64,000 nt of DNA from Bdellovibrio bacteriovorus (GCF_025558485.1 NZ_CP102930.1:1054001-1118000), one strand, 5' to 3'; numbered from the stretch's first letter, positions 45,149-54,983 are shown. Notes: generated by a model from the letters alone, not told the origin. A program made the numbers and translations.

Positions 45149-47917
45149 ATGTCCGTGTTCAAGCGATTCATTCGCAATTCCGTGATGACAGTTTTAGTCG
45201 GAGGACTTTTTTCGCAGGCCCAGGCTTCTGATCCGGCGTTACCGCTGAATAAGCTAAAAATTTCCAACCGGGCCCAATGTGCCGTGGATTCTCAGAAACC
45301 CACCGCAAGCATCTTTTTACTTCTGGATGGATACAATGCCGGAAAAGCCGCCCATACGCTGGCAAAAAATATCGGTGCCGATGCCGATCAGATGAGCCTT
45401 GAATCCATGCGCGAGTTCCGCCTGGCCTCGTCTGCCATGCTCACTGATATTATGAACCGCCTACTAACGGGACAGCTTCCACTGCTGCCGATGAATATCA
45501 AAAGCGAGCCCCTGAAGGTTTATGCCTCGCTTTTGAAGTCCTGCACGGGGAAAGTCTATTGCGAGGCTTTAAATTCTTATCTTGGAAAAATATGGCAGGT
45601 TTCCAATCGTCGCCTGGCCGGTGAAAACATCCTGTGGAGCACGATTGACAACTTCACCACAGACAATGTGCTGACCTATAAAGGAGCCAACCACATTTCG
45701 TGCAGCTATGTTAAAAGGTTTTCCGCCCTGCAAGGGCACCTGCACACACCGACCATTGATCGCCTTGGTCTTCAGGAAATGGCACAAGCCTGGGTTGAAA
45801 GAAGTAAGTATATCACCCATTGCATGGACGCTGACCCCAATCTGGATTCCCGCAACTCTGTCGTGCAGCTGGATGTTAAAACCGGTGATCCGGATGAATG
45901 GAACCAGAAAGGTTTTGATTTCTGGAACAGCGTAAAAATCTATCTGTCCTGGGCATGGAGAAATTCAAATCTTCCCGCCAAGTCCAGTCCACGTTTTGCA
46001 GAAATGTTCCGGTCTGTTGCTTTGGAAGAATCCCTGATGCTTGTCCCCAATGGCTGTGGCAGCGTGACCAAACCTGAATGTGACGGGGAAACATTGTCCA
46101 TGAACAGTCTGCGGGAGCTGGCGGCGCCGAACTCTAAGGACACTGAGCACATTGTTCCCGTCCCGGAGGGGCCCGAAAAAGGACTTATTGAAAAGGGCCC
46201 CCGCAGTGTCAATGATGACTTTCTGGGAACACAGTCCTTTGAATCTGCCAGTGAATGGCTGGCAAACTTCCGAAAAAACTATGTGCAAGCCCGCGGTTCG
46301 ATGAAAAATCGTCTGCAAACCTCGGTGCAGTTTTTAAATATGCTTTCTGACTCGATGAAGCCAGCTCAGCTTACTGAATTTGTAAAACCTCTGGCGTTCA
46401 GCAAGGAAATCAGTTCGGGACACCGGGATGAACTTTACTATCTGTGCACTGAACTGCGACTGGCCGGCGATAAGCGCATTGATTTTCTGAAAAGCGACAT
46501 CGATCAAATTTCGCAGCTGTCTGTCATGAACAAAGCCTTCGAAGGATCAGATAAAACACCACAGGATGTGGTGAACTACTTTGACGAACTTTCCAGGGGT
46601 GTTCTGCCGTTCTGTGATGCGCTGGAAACAACCAATACCTGGAACATTAAAGACTACATCGTGAATAAAGCAGGATTTCAGGACTGGGCCAAACAACTGC
46701 TAAGTATTTCTGATCCGGCGACGACCACAACAGAAATAAAGCCTTTGGCTTACGGCCCGCCTCTTTTGGTATGGAATGCGACACAGGGAAATATCGAAGG
46801 CAACGTCATCTGCATGTCAGGAATTGATTGCGCACGCAAAGCCATTCGCGCCATGGTGGATCTTCATGCCGTGGCGAAATACGCAGAAGCGTTTCTGCCG
46901 GTTTCATCCACAGTCAATTCTCCGGATGTGTTTAATCCTTATTCGGAACTTGCGGCCTGCAAGATCTATGACCCTTGGTTTGTGACCAAGCGAAACAACC
47001 GCCGTCTGATGGCGGATCTGGCGTCCACAGCGTTGTTTGGCTGGAACTTCCTGCCTTTATATGTGGATGTTGATTTCACTGCACCGAAAGTCACATCCTT
47101 TAATCAGCTGGTTCAAAATGGCGTCATTAAATTTGATCCCAATATTCAGAAATCAAAAATGGAAGCGTCCTTGATTGCTGACTTTGGACCTCTTTTGGGC
47201 GCTCCCTGTGCGGTATCCATCGCACCGACCAGTGCTAAAAATTTCGACTTCTATGCCTTCAAGGGAATCTCGGTCAACTACTGCGATATCAAATCCCGAG
47301 GACAAGTTGTCGGGGACAGTGATGGCAGCTTGAATCCACGAGAACCAAAAAGCCGTGCTTATTGCGGGGGATGTTCTTTAAATTTTGTCGGTGTAGCCTC
47401 CGGGGTCGCTGTCAGTTCTGCGAGCTCCGGCCTAAGCTTAAATCCCATCAAGCTGGGGGTTTATTTATTCCGTGCGGTACATCGTTTCCTGACGGGCAAA
47501 AAAGACAAGGTGAACATCCCGCAGACCTTCGAGGTTGATCTGGCAAAAACTGCGGAGGTTTATAAAAAGTATGGCACCATTCCTGAAAAATGTGTGTCTA
47601 TGCTGGGGCAGGGCTATAGTTGCCATGAAGATATTTGCGAAGCCAAGGCTGCGGAATTTTTCGAGCGCTACACGCACGGAAAAATCCATTCCATTTCCAC
47701 TCACGATGCGGAACAGGACCCCAAGACAGGCCTGCCGGCAAGATCCGCCTATCGCCGTTCGTGGATAAGATCCAGCGTCTGTGATGGGGATATAACTCTC
47801 AGCTTCACCTGTAGCGGAAATGGTGAAAACTTTAAAACGCAAAAACGCCGGGGTGGTTTGTATGGAGTCAGTAAAGACTGCCGCAATTTCCTGGGCCATA
47901 ACTTCTGGGGCTTTTAA
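45149..47917 (+). CDS. Large cysteine-rich exported protein, unknown
   Basis: 922 residues with a signal peptide (SVMTVLVGGLFSQAQA). It has more than 20 cysteines, several in close pairs (CTGKVYC, CGSVTKPEC, CMSGIDC, YCGGC, CHEDIC), so multiple disulfides are expected outside the cytoplasm. The centre is helical (roughly residues 350-600), and the C-terminal 170 residues hold dense cysteines. I recognise no domain. GGAGGG precedes the ATG. The stop codon overlaps the ATG of the next tiny frame (TAATG), hinting that a second gene was once coupled to it. Confidence 0.7.
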   Translation: MSVFKRFIRNSVMTVLVGGLFSQAQASDPALPLNKLKISNRAQCAVDSQKPTASIFLLLDGYNAGKAAHTLAKNIGADADQMSLESMREFRLASSAMLTDIMNRLLTGQLPLLPMNIKSEPLKVYASLLKSCTGKVYCEALNSYLGKIWQVSNRRLAGENILWSTIDNFTTDNVLTYKGANHISCSYVKRFSALQGHLHTPTIDRLGLQEMAQAWVERSKYITHCMDADPNLDSRNSVVQLDVKTGDPDEWNQKGFDFWNSVKIYLSWAWRNSNLPAKSSPRFAEMFRSVALEESLMLVPNGCGSVTKPECDGETLSMNSLRELAAPNSKDTEHIVPVPEGPEKGLIEKGPRSVNDDFLGTQSFESASEWLANFRKNYVQARGSMKNRLQTSVQFLNMLSDSMKPAQLTEFVKPLAFSKEISSGHRDELYYLCTELRLAGDKRIDFLKSDIDQISQLSVMNKAFEGSDKTPQDVVNYFDELSRGVLPFCDALETTNTWNIKDYIVNKAGFQDWAKQLLSISDPATTTTEIKPLAYGPPLLVWNATQGNIEGNVICMSGIDCARKAIRAMVDLHAVAKYAEAFLPVSSTVNSPDVFNPYSELAACKIYDPWFVTKRNNRRLMADLASTALFGWNFLPLYVDVDFTAPKVTSFNQLVQNGVIKFDPNIQKSKMEASLIADFGPLLGAPCAVSIAPTSAKNFDFYAFKGISVNYCDIKSRGQVVGDSDGSLNPREPKSRAYCGGCSLNFVGVASGVAVSSASSGLSLNPIKLGVYLFRAVHRFLTGKKDKVNIPQTFEVDLAKTAEVYKKYGTIPEKCVSMLGQGYSCHEDICEAKAAEFFERYTHGKIHSISTHDAEQDPKTGLPARSAYRRSWIRSSVCDGDITLSFTCSGNGENFKTQKRRGGLYGVSKDCRNFLGHNFWGF

Positions 47918-47979
47918 TGAAAAAATTAATCGCAGCCGCACTGGCTTTCTTTGCTTGTATGTCCAACGCCCCGGCATAG
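47917..47979 (+). pseudogene. Remnant: signal peptide followed by a stop
   Basis: ATG at 47917 overlaps the previous stop as TAATG. The 20 codons form a complete signal peptide (basic start, hydrophobic core LIAAALAFFACM, cleavage-like NAPA), then TAG at 47977-47979 cuts it off exactly where the mature protein should begin. It is probably the 5' end of a once larger exported protein coupled to the 922-residue gene. A recorded frame of this size could also be a coincidence. Confidence 0.5.
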
Positions 47980-48017
47980 TTGTACAGGAAAAATGAGATC
48001 GAAGAAGGCAGAAGAGA

Positions 48018-48037
48018 CTTATGAACTGGTTCATAAG
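48018..48037. repeat. Hairpin in the truncation junction
   Basis: CTTATGAA/TTCATAAG with a 4-nt loop, 8-bp stem. It lies between the remnant and the subtilase and lacks a clean T run. Confidence 0.45.
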
Positions 48038-48059
48038 CTTCTTAAATTTGTAATGAGTA

Positions 48060-48953
48060 TTATTGTAACTGCTGCTCAGAGGATTCATTACCTCTACTGC
48101 CGCCGCCACCCCAGGAGTTGGAAAGGATTCTCGCACCCTTGGAAGTTGCGTAATCAATCGCTTTCAAAGCGCCATCCAAAGAACCGGAACCGCTTGCAGA
48201 AAGGAACTTCACACCCATGATGCGAACATTCCAAGCCACACCCACGATACCTTTACCGTCGTCACCAGAAGCGCCGATAGTGCCTGAGCAGTGAGAACCG
48301 TGACCATGGTCATCCAGCGGATTTCCAGTTGGTTTCGCAGCTGTCACGAAGTTCGCACCGTAGATATCATCAATGATACCATTGCCATCATCATCAACGC
48401 CCGCTTGACCGTTCAACTCTGCATCGTTGGTCCAAAGATTACCTTTAAGATCCGGATGGTTGTAGTTGATACCTGTATCAATCACAGCAACGATAACGTC
48501 TTTGGAGCCAGTTGTGATATCCCAAGCTTGAGCAGCCCCGATATCCACACCGGCAATACCTTCACGTTTTTGAGAATCTGGCTGACCGTTGTTGATCATA
48601 CCCCAAAGTTGACCCAGCATTGGATCGTTTGGAGTTTTATTGATTCTATAGATATAGTTCGGCTCAATGATGTCGATGTTTGGATTTTGCGCCAAAGACT
48701 TTACAACATTGGACTGAATCTCAAATACAGGACGTTTGATCACAACAATGTTTTGGCCTGGAATAGTGTCCTTAATATAAGAACCCAACTCTTGGCTCAA
48801 AGTATTCAAAGAAGATGTCGCAACAGCGTCGTCTTTGAATTTTACGATGAATTCACCAGGCACTGCCTCAGGTGCAGCCGCGAACGCATTTAATCCAGTA
48901 AGCAACAAGCCGAACGCCAGCGCTTTGGAGGCTCTTTCCATAAGCCTTTTCAT
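48060..48953 (-). pseudogene. Truncated subtilisin-like protease
   Basis: 297 residues starting with a signal peptide (ALAFGLLLTGLNAFA) and a strong GGAGGGG ribosome site. An I9-type propeptide (about 33-103) is followed by the S8 catalytic domain: Asp159 in AVIDTGINYNHPDL and His218 in HGHGSHCSGT. The frame ends after NSWGGGGSRG plus ten unrelated residues. The oxyanion Asn region and the catalytic serine motif GTSMAxPH, normally about 100 residues further, are missing. As it stands it should be inactive. Confidence 0.8.
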
Positions 48954-49164
48954 GTGATCCCCTCCTTCAATGGGTGATTTTCTATCGACAGAGAGGGGAA
49001 AAATTTTCCCCAGACGTCCCTAGTTCCAAAATGGTACCAATGAGGGTAGGGGCTGGTTATCTATTTTTTATTGTGGTTAAGAATTTTCGAATTTTTGGCT
49101 GAAAGTCCAGCTCAACACTGGACGAAGGTCCGGGAAAAGCAGGACTTTGCACTTGTTAGCTGGA

Positions 49165-49413
49165 CTAAGAAACAGCTTTTTTACTGGTCTTAGGTGTTGG
49201 ATTTTCGTCGATAAAATCAAAACTCATCTGTTGAGGCGCTTTGAATTGCACGATTCTTTGTGGGTTCTCGGCGATCTCTTTGCGCTCTGAAGGTGTCACA
49301 ACATTGACGCCTGTGGAGGCCTTAATGAGATGTTTAATAAAGGCTTCTTTCACGCTGTCAGGTGCATCGTTTTTGAAACCCAGTTCTGCCATTAGTTCAT
49401 TAATCTTCTTCAT
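49165..49413 (-). CDS. Small conserved-looking protein, unknown
   Basis: 82 residues with a helical N-terminus (MKKINELMAELGFKNDAPDSVKEAFIKHLIKAS), then a charged tail with a short phenylalanine-rich segment (QMSFDFIDEN). No signal peptide or membrane helix. Not recognised. It lies in the rearranged stretch between the subtilase remnant and the inverted-repeat element. The 210-bp gap on its 3' side contains the palindrome GGGGAAAA/TTTTCCCC near 48997-49013, possibly a terminator or operator. Confidence 0.55.
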   Translation of the reverse strand: MKKINELMAELGFKNDAPDSVKEAFIKHLIKASTGVNVVTPSERKEIAENPQRIVQFKAPQQMSFDFIDENPTPKTSKKAVS

Positions 49414-49532
49414 AAGCCCAATCCTTGGTCTAGTTTCGGAAGTTTGCTGAACGAGCTTTAGAAGATTATCGAAGATGAAGTGATCAAGATGTCTCTCAAT
49501 GAGAAAGACCCATGCCGCAGAATTTAAAGGTT

Positions 49533-49686
49533 AAAGGTGCCTGGTGATTTTTTACAACCACAGAGCGTTATATGACTTAAGTTATTGAAAACACTTATAT
49601 TGAGGAAAACAAATTTCCTCGCGGAGATGACGGGCGAACATGCGAAATTGACGCGGTGTAGGTGTAAAAAATCACCAGGCACCTTT
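49533..49686. mobile_element. 154-bp element with 24-bp perfect terminal inverted repeats
   Basis: The left arm (49533-49556, starting AAAGGTGCCTGG) and right arm (49663-49686, ending CCAGGCACCTTT) are exact reverse complements over 24 bases. The 106-bp interior carries no gene but includes a smaller hairpin GAGGAAA/TTTCCTC (49602-49620). The size and structure suggest a miniature non-autonomous element or a REP-type unit. There is no clear target-site duplication. Together with the terminator it fills the gap 49414-49723. Confidence 0.6.
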
Positions 49687-49687
49687 T

Positions 49688-49715
49688 AAAAAGGGAGTCC
49701 GAAGACTCCCTTTTT
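49688..49715 (-). terminator. Terminator after sdhB
   Basis: AAAAAGGGAGTC/GACTCCCTTTTT with a 4-nt CGAA loop. The same 10-base stem (AAAGGGAGTC) is used in the terminator beside rho. Confidence 0.9.
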
Positions 49716-49723
49716 GAAGATCT

Positions 49724-50512
49724 TTAGCCGGCGCCGCCGTCTTTGTGTTTGGGGCGTTTGGTTACATTGGCTACGAAGAATTCGCGGTTCATACGAGAGA
49801 TGTTTGTTAGTTGAATCTCTTTCGGGCAGGCTGCTTCGCAGGCACCCGTTGTCGTACATGCACCAAAACCTTCCGCATCCATCGCGCCCACCATGCGGAT
49901 CGCGCGTTCTTTTCTTTCCACCTGACCCTGAGGTAACAAAGCCATGTGAGAAATCTTGGCGGAAGTGAACAAGGCCGCAGAAGCATTCTTACAAGCCGCC
50001 ACACACGCACCGCAACCAATACACGTTGCGGAAGACATTGCTTCATCAGCATCCGGTTTTGGAACCAGAATCGCGTTGGCATCTACAGCATTACCTGTAT
50101 TTGCAGAAATATAACCACCAGAAGAGATGATGCGATCCAAAGCGGATCTGTCCACCATCAAATCTTTGATCATCGGGAAAGCTTTTGCGCGGAACGGTTC
50201 AATCGTCAGAGTCGCCCCGTCGTTGAAGTTTCTCATGTGCAACTGACACACAGTTGTGGACTTCATCGGACCGTGAGCTTCACCATCGATCACAAAACCG
50301 CAAGTTCCACAGATACCCTCACGGCAGTCGTGGTCAAAAGCGATAGGCTCATCACCCTTGGCAACCAATTCCTCATTCACAGCATCCAGCATTTCCAGGA
50401 AAGACGCGTCTTCAGAAACGTTCTTTGCCTGATACTCTGCGAAGGCCCCTTTGTCCTGCGGGCCTTTTTGTCTCCAAACTTTCAAAGTCAGATTAATATG
50501 TTTTCCAGACAT
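49724..50512 (-). CDS. sdhB: Succinate dehydrogenase iron-sulfur subunit
   Basis: 262 residues that pass electrons from the flavoprotein to the quinone site. Cysteines for the 2Fe-2S cluster are in [11 protein letters not shown] (plus a later cysteine in TTVCQLH). The 4Fe-4S motif is [11 protein letters not shown], and the 3Fe-4S region has [15 protein letters not shown]. It belongs to the sdhCAB type with a b558 cytochrome. Complete and in frame, unlike its upstream neighbour sdhA, 10 bp away. Confidence 0.95.
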   Translation of the reverse strand: MSGKHINLTLKVWRQKGPQDKGAFAEYQAKNVSEDASFLEMLDAVNEELVAKGDEPIAFDHDCREGICGTCGFVIDGEAHGPMKSTTVCQLHMRNFNDGATLTIEPFRAKAFPMIKDLMVDRSALDRIISSGGYISANTGNAVDANAILVPKPDADEAMSSATCIGCGACVAACKNASAALFTSAKISHMALLPQGQVERKERAIRMVGAMDAEGFGACTTTGACEAACPKEIQLTNISRMNREFFVANVTKRPKHKDGGAG

Positions 50513-50522
50513 GCTACGCCTC

Positions 50523-51606
50523 TTATTTGTAACTACGAGTTGCTAGATGTACGTTTTCAAACGCCAGTTCTTCCTTGTGACGAACAGACGTGTCGATTTT
50601 ACCAGTGTATTCCCAAGCCGCCACGTGACAGAACTTTTCGTCATCACGCTTTGCTTCGCCATCCACCTGATATTCTTCACGGTAGTGACCACCACAGGAC
50701 TCCTGTCTTTCCAAAGCATCACGGCACATCAGCTCACCCAGTTCCAGGAAGTCAGCCACGCGTCCCGCTTTTTCAAGCTCGACGTTCAAATAACCCGGAT
50801 CGCCCGGGATGCGCACGTTGTTCCATATCCCAATCGAAGCGAACAATCGCATAGTCAAAGTCCAACGTAACCGCACAGTTCATCGCATTCGTGGAAAGGA
50901 AGAATACGTTGGAGTAACCGCCAGAAGCGATCACCACCGCATCGGCTTCGTGGGATTCAATTTCGCCAGTTAGCAAATTGCGCACGATAATACCGCGGGC
51001 TTTGCCGTCGATCACAACCACGTCCAGCATTTCACGACGGCTGCGAAGCTCAACGTTTCCTACATCAACCTGCCTCATCATTTCAGAGTAAGCACCCAAC
51101 AAAAGCTGCTGACCTGTCTGACCGCGGGCATAGAAAGTACGGGACACTTGAGCACCACCGAAAGAGCGGTTCGCCAAAGTTCCACCGTATTCACGCGCAA
51201 ACGGAACCCCTTGCGCCACCATCTGATCGATGATGTTCGCAGACACTTCCGCCAGACGATAAACATTGGCTTCACGCGCGCGGAAGTCACCGCCCTTAAC
51301 CGTGTCATAGAAAAGACGGTAAGTGGAGTCACCGTCATTTTGGTAGTTTTTCGCTGCATTGATACCACCTTGAGCCGCCACAGAGTGAGCACGGCGAGGG
51401 GATTCATGCACGCAGAAGGCTTTTACTTTGTAACCCAGCTCACCCAAAGAAGCGGCTGCAGAAGCTCCAGCAAGGCCGGTGCCCACAACGATGATAGAGT
51501 GCTTTCTTTTGTTCGCAGGGTTGACCAGCTTGTAGTCAAATTTGGTTTTGGTCCATTTAGATTCAATTGGGCCACTTGGAATTTTGCTGTCTAATTTGTT
51601 AGCCAT
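50523..51606 (-). pseudogene. sdhA: Succinate dehydrogenase flavoprotein subunit, internal deletion
   Basis: The N-terminal 247 residues look normal: the FAD loop [21 protein letters not shown], the covalent-FAD histidine region [17 protein letters not shown] and [17 protein letters not shown]. After that the frame turns to unrelated sequence and ends at about 50773. The genuine C-terminus ([21 protein letters not shown] to the stop at 50523) continues in another frame from about 50825. Full-length family members have about 630-650 residues, so some 250-300 are missing, including the substrate-binding and proton-transfer residues. It should be non-functional. sdhC and sdhB on either side are intact. 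Confidence 0.85.
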
Positions 51607-51618
51607 TGATTCGTCCCC

Positions 51619-52278
51619 TTAGTTGCCGTTCAGGAAAATAAATACGGGTTGAGAAATGAAACCCAAAGCCACAACAACTGCGTATGTGTAACTTAGTTTT
51701 TTCCATGTATCGCGATAAGTGCCCTCCATCAGACCCAAAGACTGGAATGTGGAGCCAACACCGTGACTTAAATGGAAGCCCAGAAGAATCAAAGCCACCA
51801 CATACCATGCGATGTAACCAGGACTCTGGAAGACTTCAACCATCAGTCTTGCCAAATCACGCATCACCACACCATTCACGGTTGTTTCATAGTGTGTGCC
51901 GTACTTGAAAGTGATCAGGTGAAGAATAACAAAGACCAGAATCAGGCTGCCCTGAATGGCCATTGTTCTGGAGGCTAAAGAAACCTTCTTCTTGCCACCG
52001 GCGGCCACAGCATAGCGCTGTTCCTTGGCTTCACGATTGTTTTTCGTGAGGCTGATTGCGCAGAAAACGTGAACAATCAACGCCAGAACCAAAACGGTTT
52101 CTGCGACGTAAATGATGTTTCCGCTTGTCAGCGCGTGTCCGTAAGCATTGTAGGCATCATGGCTTACGAAGATTAAAAGATTACCGGCCATGTGTGCGAG
52201 AACAAATCCCGCCCAAATCAAACCGGTGATTCCCATTAGGTACTTTTTCCCGACGGTAGAACCGAGAAATCCAGACAT
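51619..52278 (-). CDS. sdhC: Succinate dehydrogenase cytochrome b558 subunit
   Basis: About 219 residues with five hydrophobic helices and several histidines in helices (for example FVLAHMAGNLL, IVHVFCAISL, LHLITF and FHLSHGVGS), the pattern of the single-subunit di-heme anchor of the B. subtilis/Wolinella type. It passes electrons to menaquinone in the inner membrane. Start ATG 52278 chosen because it begins the family-type N-terminus; AAGGGG lies upstream. First gene of sdhCAB. Confidence 0.92.
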   Translation of the reverse strand: MSGFLGSTVGKKYLMGITGLIWAGFVLAHMAGNLLIFVSHDAYNAYGHALTSGNIIYVAETVLVLALIVHVFCAISLTKNNREAKEQRYAVAAGGKKKVSLASRTMAIQGSLILVFVILHLITFKYGTHYETTVNGVVMRDLARLMVEVFQSPGYIAWYVVALILLGFHLSHGVGSTFQSLGLMEGTYRDTWKKLSYTYAVVVALGFISQPVFIFLNGN

Positions 52279-52459
52279 GGTGTAGAACCCCTTGTTTTTT
52301 GGTGTGTATTTTCTCAATAAGTTTCCACTTACCTTACTCCCGCGGGTTGCTTTTTGTCCATGTCCCCCGTCATGTTTCGCGACACGTTAAATATACAATT
52401 TAGTTTTGCCTTTCCTGGACTTGCGATAGAACAAAGCCCTCTTAAAAACGGGGTAAAAT

Positions 52460-53233
52460 ATGAAGATTTTTGTGTGTATCAAGCAGGTGCCTGACACCGA
52501 AACAAAGATTAAGATCTCTCCCGACCAAACCGGAATCGACACGGCGGGTATTAAATGGGTTATGAACCCATATGACGAGTATGCAGTTGAAGAGGCCAAC
52601 AAGCTTCGCGATGCAAACCCAGGGTCCCAAGTATGGGTTCTTAGTGTTGGACCAAAGGCTCGTGTTGTTGAATCTTTGCGCACAGCTTTGGCGATGGGTG
52701 CTGATGAAGCCATCGTGGTTAATGGCGAAGGCCTGGACAACTTTGCCACGGCAAAAGCTTTGGCTGAAGTGATCAAGGCTGAAGGCGGCGCGAAAGTTAT
52801 CTTCTCCGGCAAACTGGCTATCGACGACAATGCATCTTCTGTCAGCCAGATGCTTGCTGAGTTCCTGAACGTTCCTCACACCACAGTGGTATCGAAATTC
52901 AATTTCAATGGCGAAAACGTTCTTGTGGAACGCGACATTGAAGGCGGCGCCAAAGAAGTGGTGCAAATGATGACTCCGGCAGTTGTGGCTGCGAACAAAG
53001 GTTTGAATATGCCTCGTTACGCAAGTCTTCCGGGCATCATGAAAGCGAAGAAGAAAGTAATCAAAGAGGTTGAATTTGCTTCTTTGAATATTCCTGCTTC
53101 GGACATCAAAGTTAAATACACAGGCTTTGCTCTTCCACCGGAAAAACCGGCTGTGAAAATGATCTCTGGTGATGCTTCTGCACAGGCATCCGAACTGGTT
53201 AAACTTCTTCGCGACGAAGCGAAGGTTCTGTAA
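52460..53233 (+). CDS. etfB: Electron transfer flavoprotein, beta subunit
   Basis: 257 residues. The N-terminus MKIFVCIKQVPDTETKIKI and the AMP/FAD site segment (VFSGKLAIDDNASSVSQMLAEFL) are characteristic. With EtfA it collects electrons from acyl-CoA and other dehydrogenases and passes them to the quinone pool. It is 12 bp upstream of etfA and divergent from sdhCAB, placing two entry points of electrons to quinone side by side. Confidence 0.95.
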   Translation: MKIFVCIKQVPDTETKIKISPDQTGIDTAGIKWVMNPYDEYAVEEANKLRDANPGSQVWVLSVGPKARVVESLRTALAMGADEAIVVNGEGLDNFATAKALAEVIKAEGGAKVIFSGKLAIDDNASSVSQMLAEFLNVPHTTVVSKFNFNGENVLVERDIEGGAKEVVQMMTPAVVAANKGLNMPRYASLPGIMKAKKKVIKEVEFASLNIPASDIKVKYTGFALPPEKPAVKMISGDASAQASELVKLLRDEAKVL

Positions 53234-53245
53234 GGAGCTTGCGAC

Positions 53246-54214
53246 ATGGGTAAAATTCTAGTTTTTGCTGAACACACAAACGGTAAACTTAAGCGCAGCG
53301 CTCAGGAGCTGGTTCAGGCCGCAGCAGCTTCCGGCAACACAGTTGTGGCAGTAGCGTTCGGTTCTCACGCCGGCGATGTAACAGCGGCTTTGGGGCACAA
53401 TGGGGCTTCTGAGGTTCATGTTGTTAAAGACGCTTCTTTGGATGCTTACAATCCAGAGTCCTTCACTGCAAACATCGCAGCCATCATCGCGAAAGTTCAG
53501 CCCTCCATCATCCTGGCTTCAGCTTCCTCCACAGGGAAAGATCTTTTCCCGCGCGTGGCAGCTCGCCTGGGCGTAGGCGTGGCTTCTGACTGCACAACGT
53601 TGGCAATCAACGGTGACAACGTCACTGCGGTAAAACCAATGTACTCCGGCAAATGCTTTGCGACTGTGAACTTTGAAAACAGCTCCACTAAAATTGTTTT
53701 GATGCGTGCCAACCAACTTCCGGTGGCAGCAGCGGACACTTCCAAAACTGCAAACGTTGTTGAAAATGCAGCCGTGACAGTGGATCTGAAAACTTTGGTG
53801 AAAGAAATCGTGAAAGGTGCCAGCGAAAAACTGGATCTGACTGAAGCAAACATCATCGTTTCCGGCGGTCGTGGACTTAAAGAAGCGGCAAACTTCAAAG
53901 TATTGAATGATCTTGCAGACGTTTTGGGTGCGACCGTAGGGGCGTCCCGTGCAGTTGTTGATGCAGGCTGGGTTGGTCACGGTATGCAAGTCGGTCAAAC
54001 AGGTAAAACTGTAGCACCAACTTTGTACATCGCCGTGGGTATTTCAGGCGCGATCCAGCACTTGGCGGGTATGAGCGGATCCAAAGTGATCGTTGCGATC
54101 AACAATGATCCAAATGCTCCGATCTTCCAAAAAGCAACTTACGGCATCGTGGGTGACGCTTTGGAAATCGTTCCTAAGCTGACTGAAGAGTTCAAGAAGG
54201 CTCTTCACCACTAA
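53246..54214 (+). CDS. etfA: Electron transfer flavoprotein, alpha subunit
   Basis: 322 residues. The N-terminal domain is ETF-like ([23 protein letters not shown]), and the C-terminal FAD-binding domain carries [52 protein letters not shown] and [17 protein letters not shown] motifs. Pairs with etfB just upstream, and the acyltransferase gene follows two bases later. Confidence 0.95.
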   Translation: MGKILVFAEHTNGKLKRSAQELVQAAAASGNTVVAVAFGSHAGDVTAALGHNGASEVHVVKDASLDAYNPESFTANIAAIIAKVQPSIILASASSTGKDLFPRVAARLGVGVASDCTTLAINGDNVTAVKPMYSGKCFATVNFENSSTKIVLMRANQLPVAAADTSKTANVVENAAVTVDLKTLVKEIVKGASEKLDLTEANIIVSGGRGLKEAANFKVLNDLADVLGATVGASRAVVDAGWVGHGMQVGQTGKTVAPTLYIAVGISGAIQHLAGMSGSKVIVAINNDPNAPIFQKATYGIVGDALEIVPKLTEEFKKALHH

Positions 54215-54216
54215 TC

Positions 54217-54882
54217 GTGTTCAGAAAATATATTCTTCCGATTATTGTTTTCGTCTTCTACCGAACCCTCTCATGGACATGGAGGGTTCGGCTTATCGAA
54301 CCTGATTCCTTAAAACAATCTGTTGATTCTTCCACTCCATCGCCGGTGGTGCTTGCGCATTTTCACGGGGATGAGCTGGCTCTTTTGTCCATCGTGAAAA
54401 GATACCGTATTGCCACGATTGCCTCTCAATCCAAAGATGGTGAGCTGATGGCCACGGTGTTAAAGTGGTTGGGTGCGAAAACCAGCCGTGGTTCTTCCAC
54501 GCGCGGTGGAGTGCAGGCGTTGAAAGGTCTTTTGCGTTTGGTAAAAGACGGGGGAAATTGCAGCTTTGCTGTGGATGGTCCAAAAGGTCCGTTACACAAA
54601 GTCAAACCCGGTGTCTTTGAGCTTTCACGCATGATTCACGGGCCTATTTATGCAGCCGGGGTGGCCTGCGACCGCGCGATTCACTTCCCCAAATCGTGGA
54701 ATAAAACATTCCTGCCAAAACCCTTCGCCAAAGTGATCATTTATTGGGTCGGACCTCTGCCTCCAGTGAGCAAAGAGATAGACCCAAGAAACCCAGACCT
54801 TGCTCTAGAGTTAGAGGGACTTTTGCACCAAGCTAGGCAGCAAGCTCTTAAATTCATTGCGGATAATGATGCCCAGTGCTAG
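54217..54882 (+). CDS. DUF374 family lysophospholipid acyltransferase-like protein
   Basis: 221 residues with GTG start. It belongs to the DUF374 branch of the LPLAT superfamily: VLAHFHGDELAL supplies the H-x4-D-like catalytic region, with TSRGSSTRGGVQALKGL and FAVDGPKGPLHKVKPGV further on. Relatives add acyl chains to glycerol or lipid A precursors. The start is two bases after etfA, so it is likely co-transcribed. Confidence 0.83.
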   Translation: MFRKYILPIIVFVFYRTLSWTWRVRLIEPDSLKQSVDSSTPSPVVLAHFHGDELALLSIVKRYRIATIASQSKDGELMATVLKWLGAKTSRGSSTRGGVQALKGLLRLVKDGGNCSFAVDGPKGPLHKVKPGVFELSRMIHGPIYAAGVACDRAIHFPKSWNKTFLPKPFAKVIIYWVGPLPPVSKEIDPRNPDLALELEGLLHQARQQALKFIADNDAQC

Positions 54883-54983
54883 CCTTTTAGCGTAGAACTC
54901 ACTTCCTATTTTCAAAGAGCAATGACGCTGTTTGGTTTGGGAAAATTCTAATGTCTTCAACTTTTTAGAGGGACTTTTAAAGT

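Noticed and set aside
48018..48037. Considered as a terminator for the 922-residue gene
   Set aside because: No T run follows and the loop is only 4 nt, so it is listed as a hairpin only.
47465..48157. 230-residue minus-strand frame across the truncation junction
   Set aside because: Overlaps the 922-residue gene and the subtilase; reads as antisense composition, though it crosses the scar.
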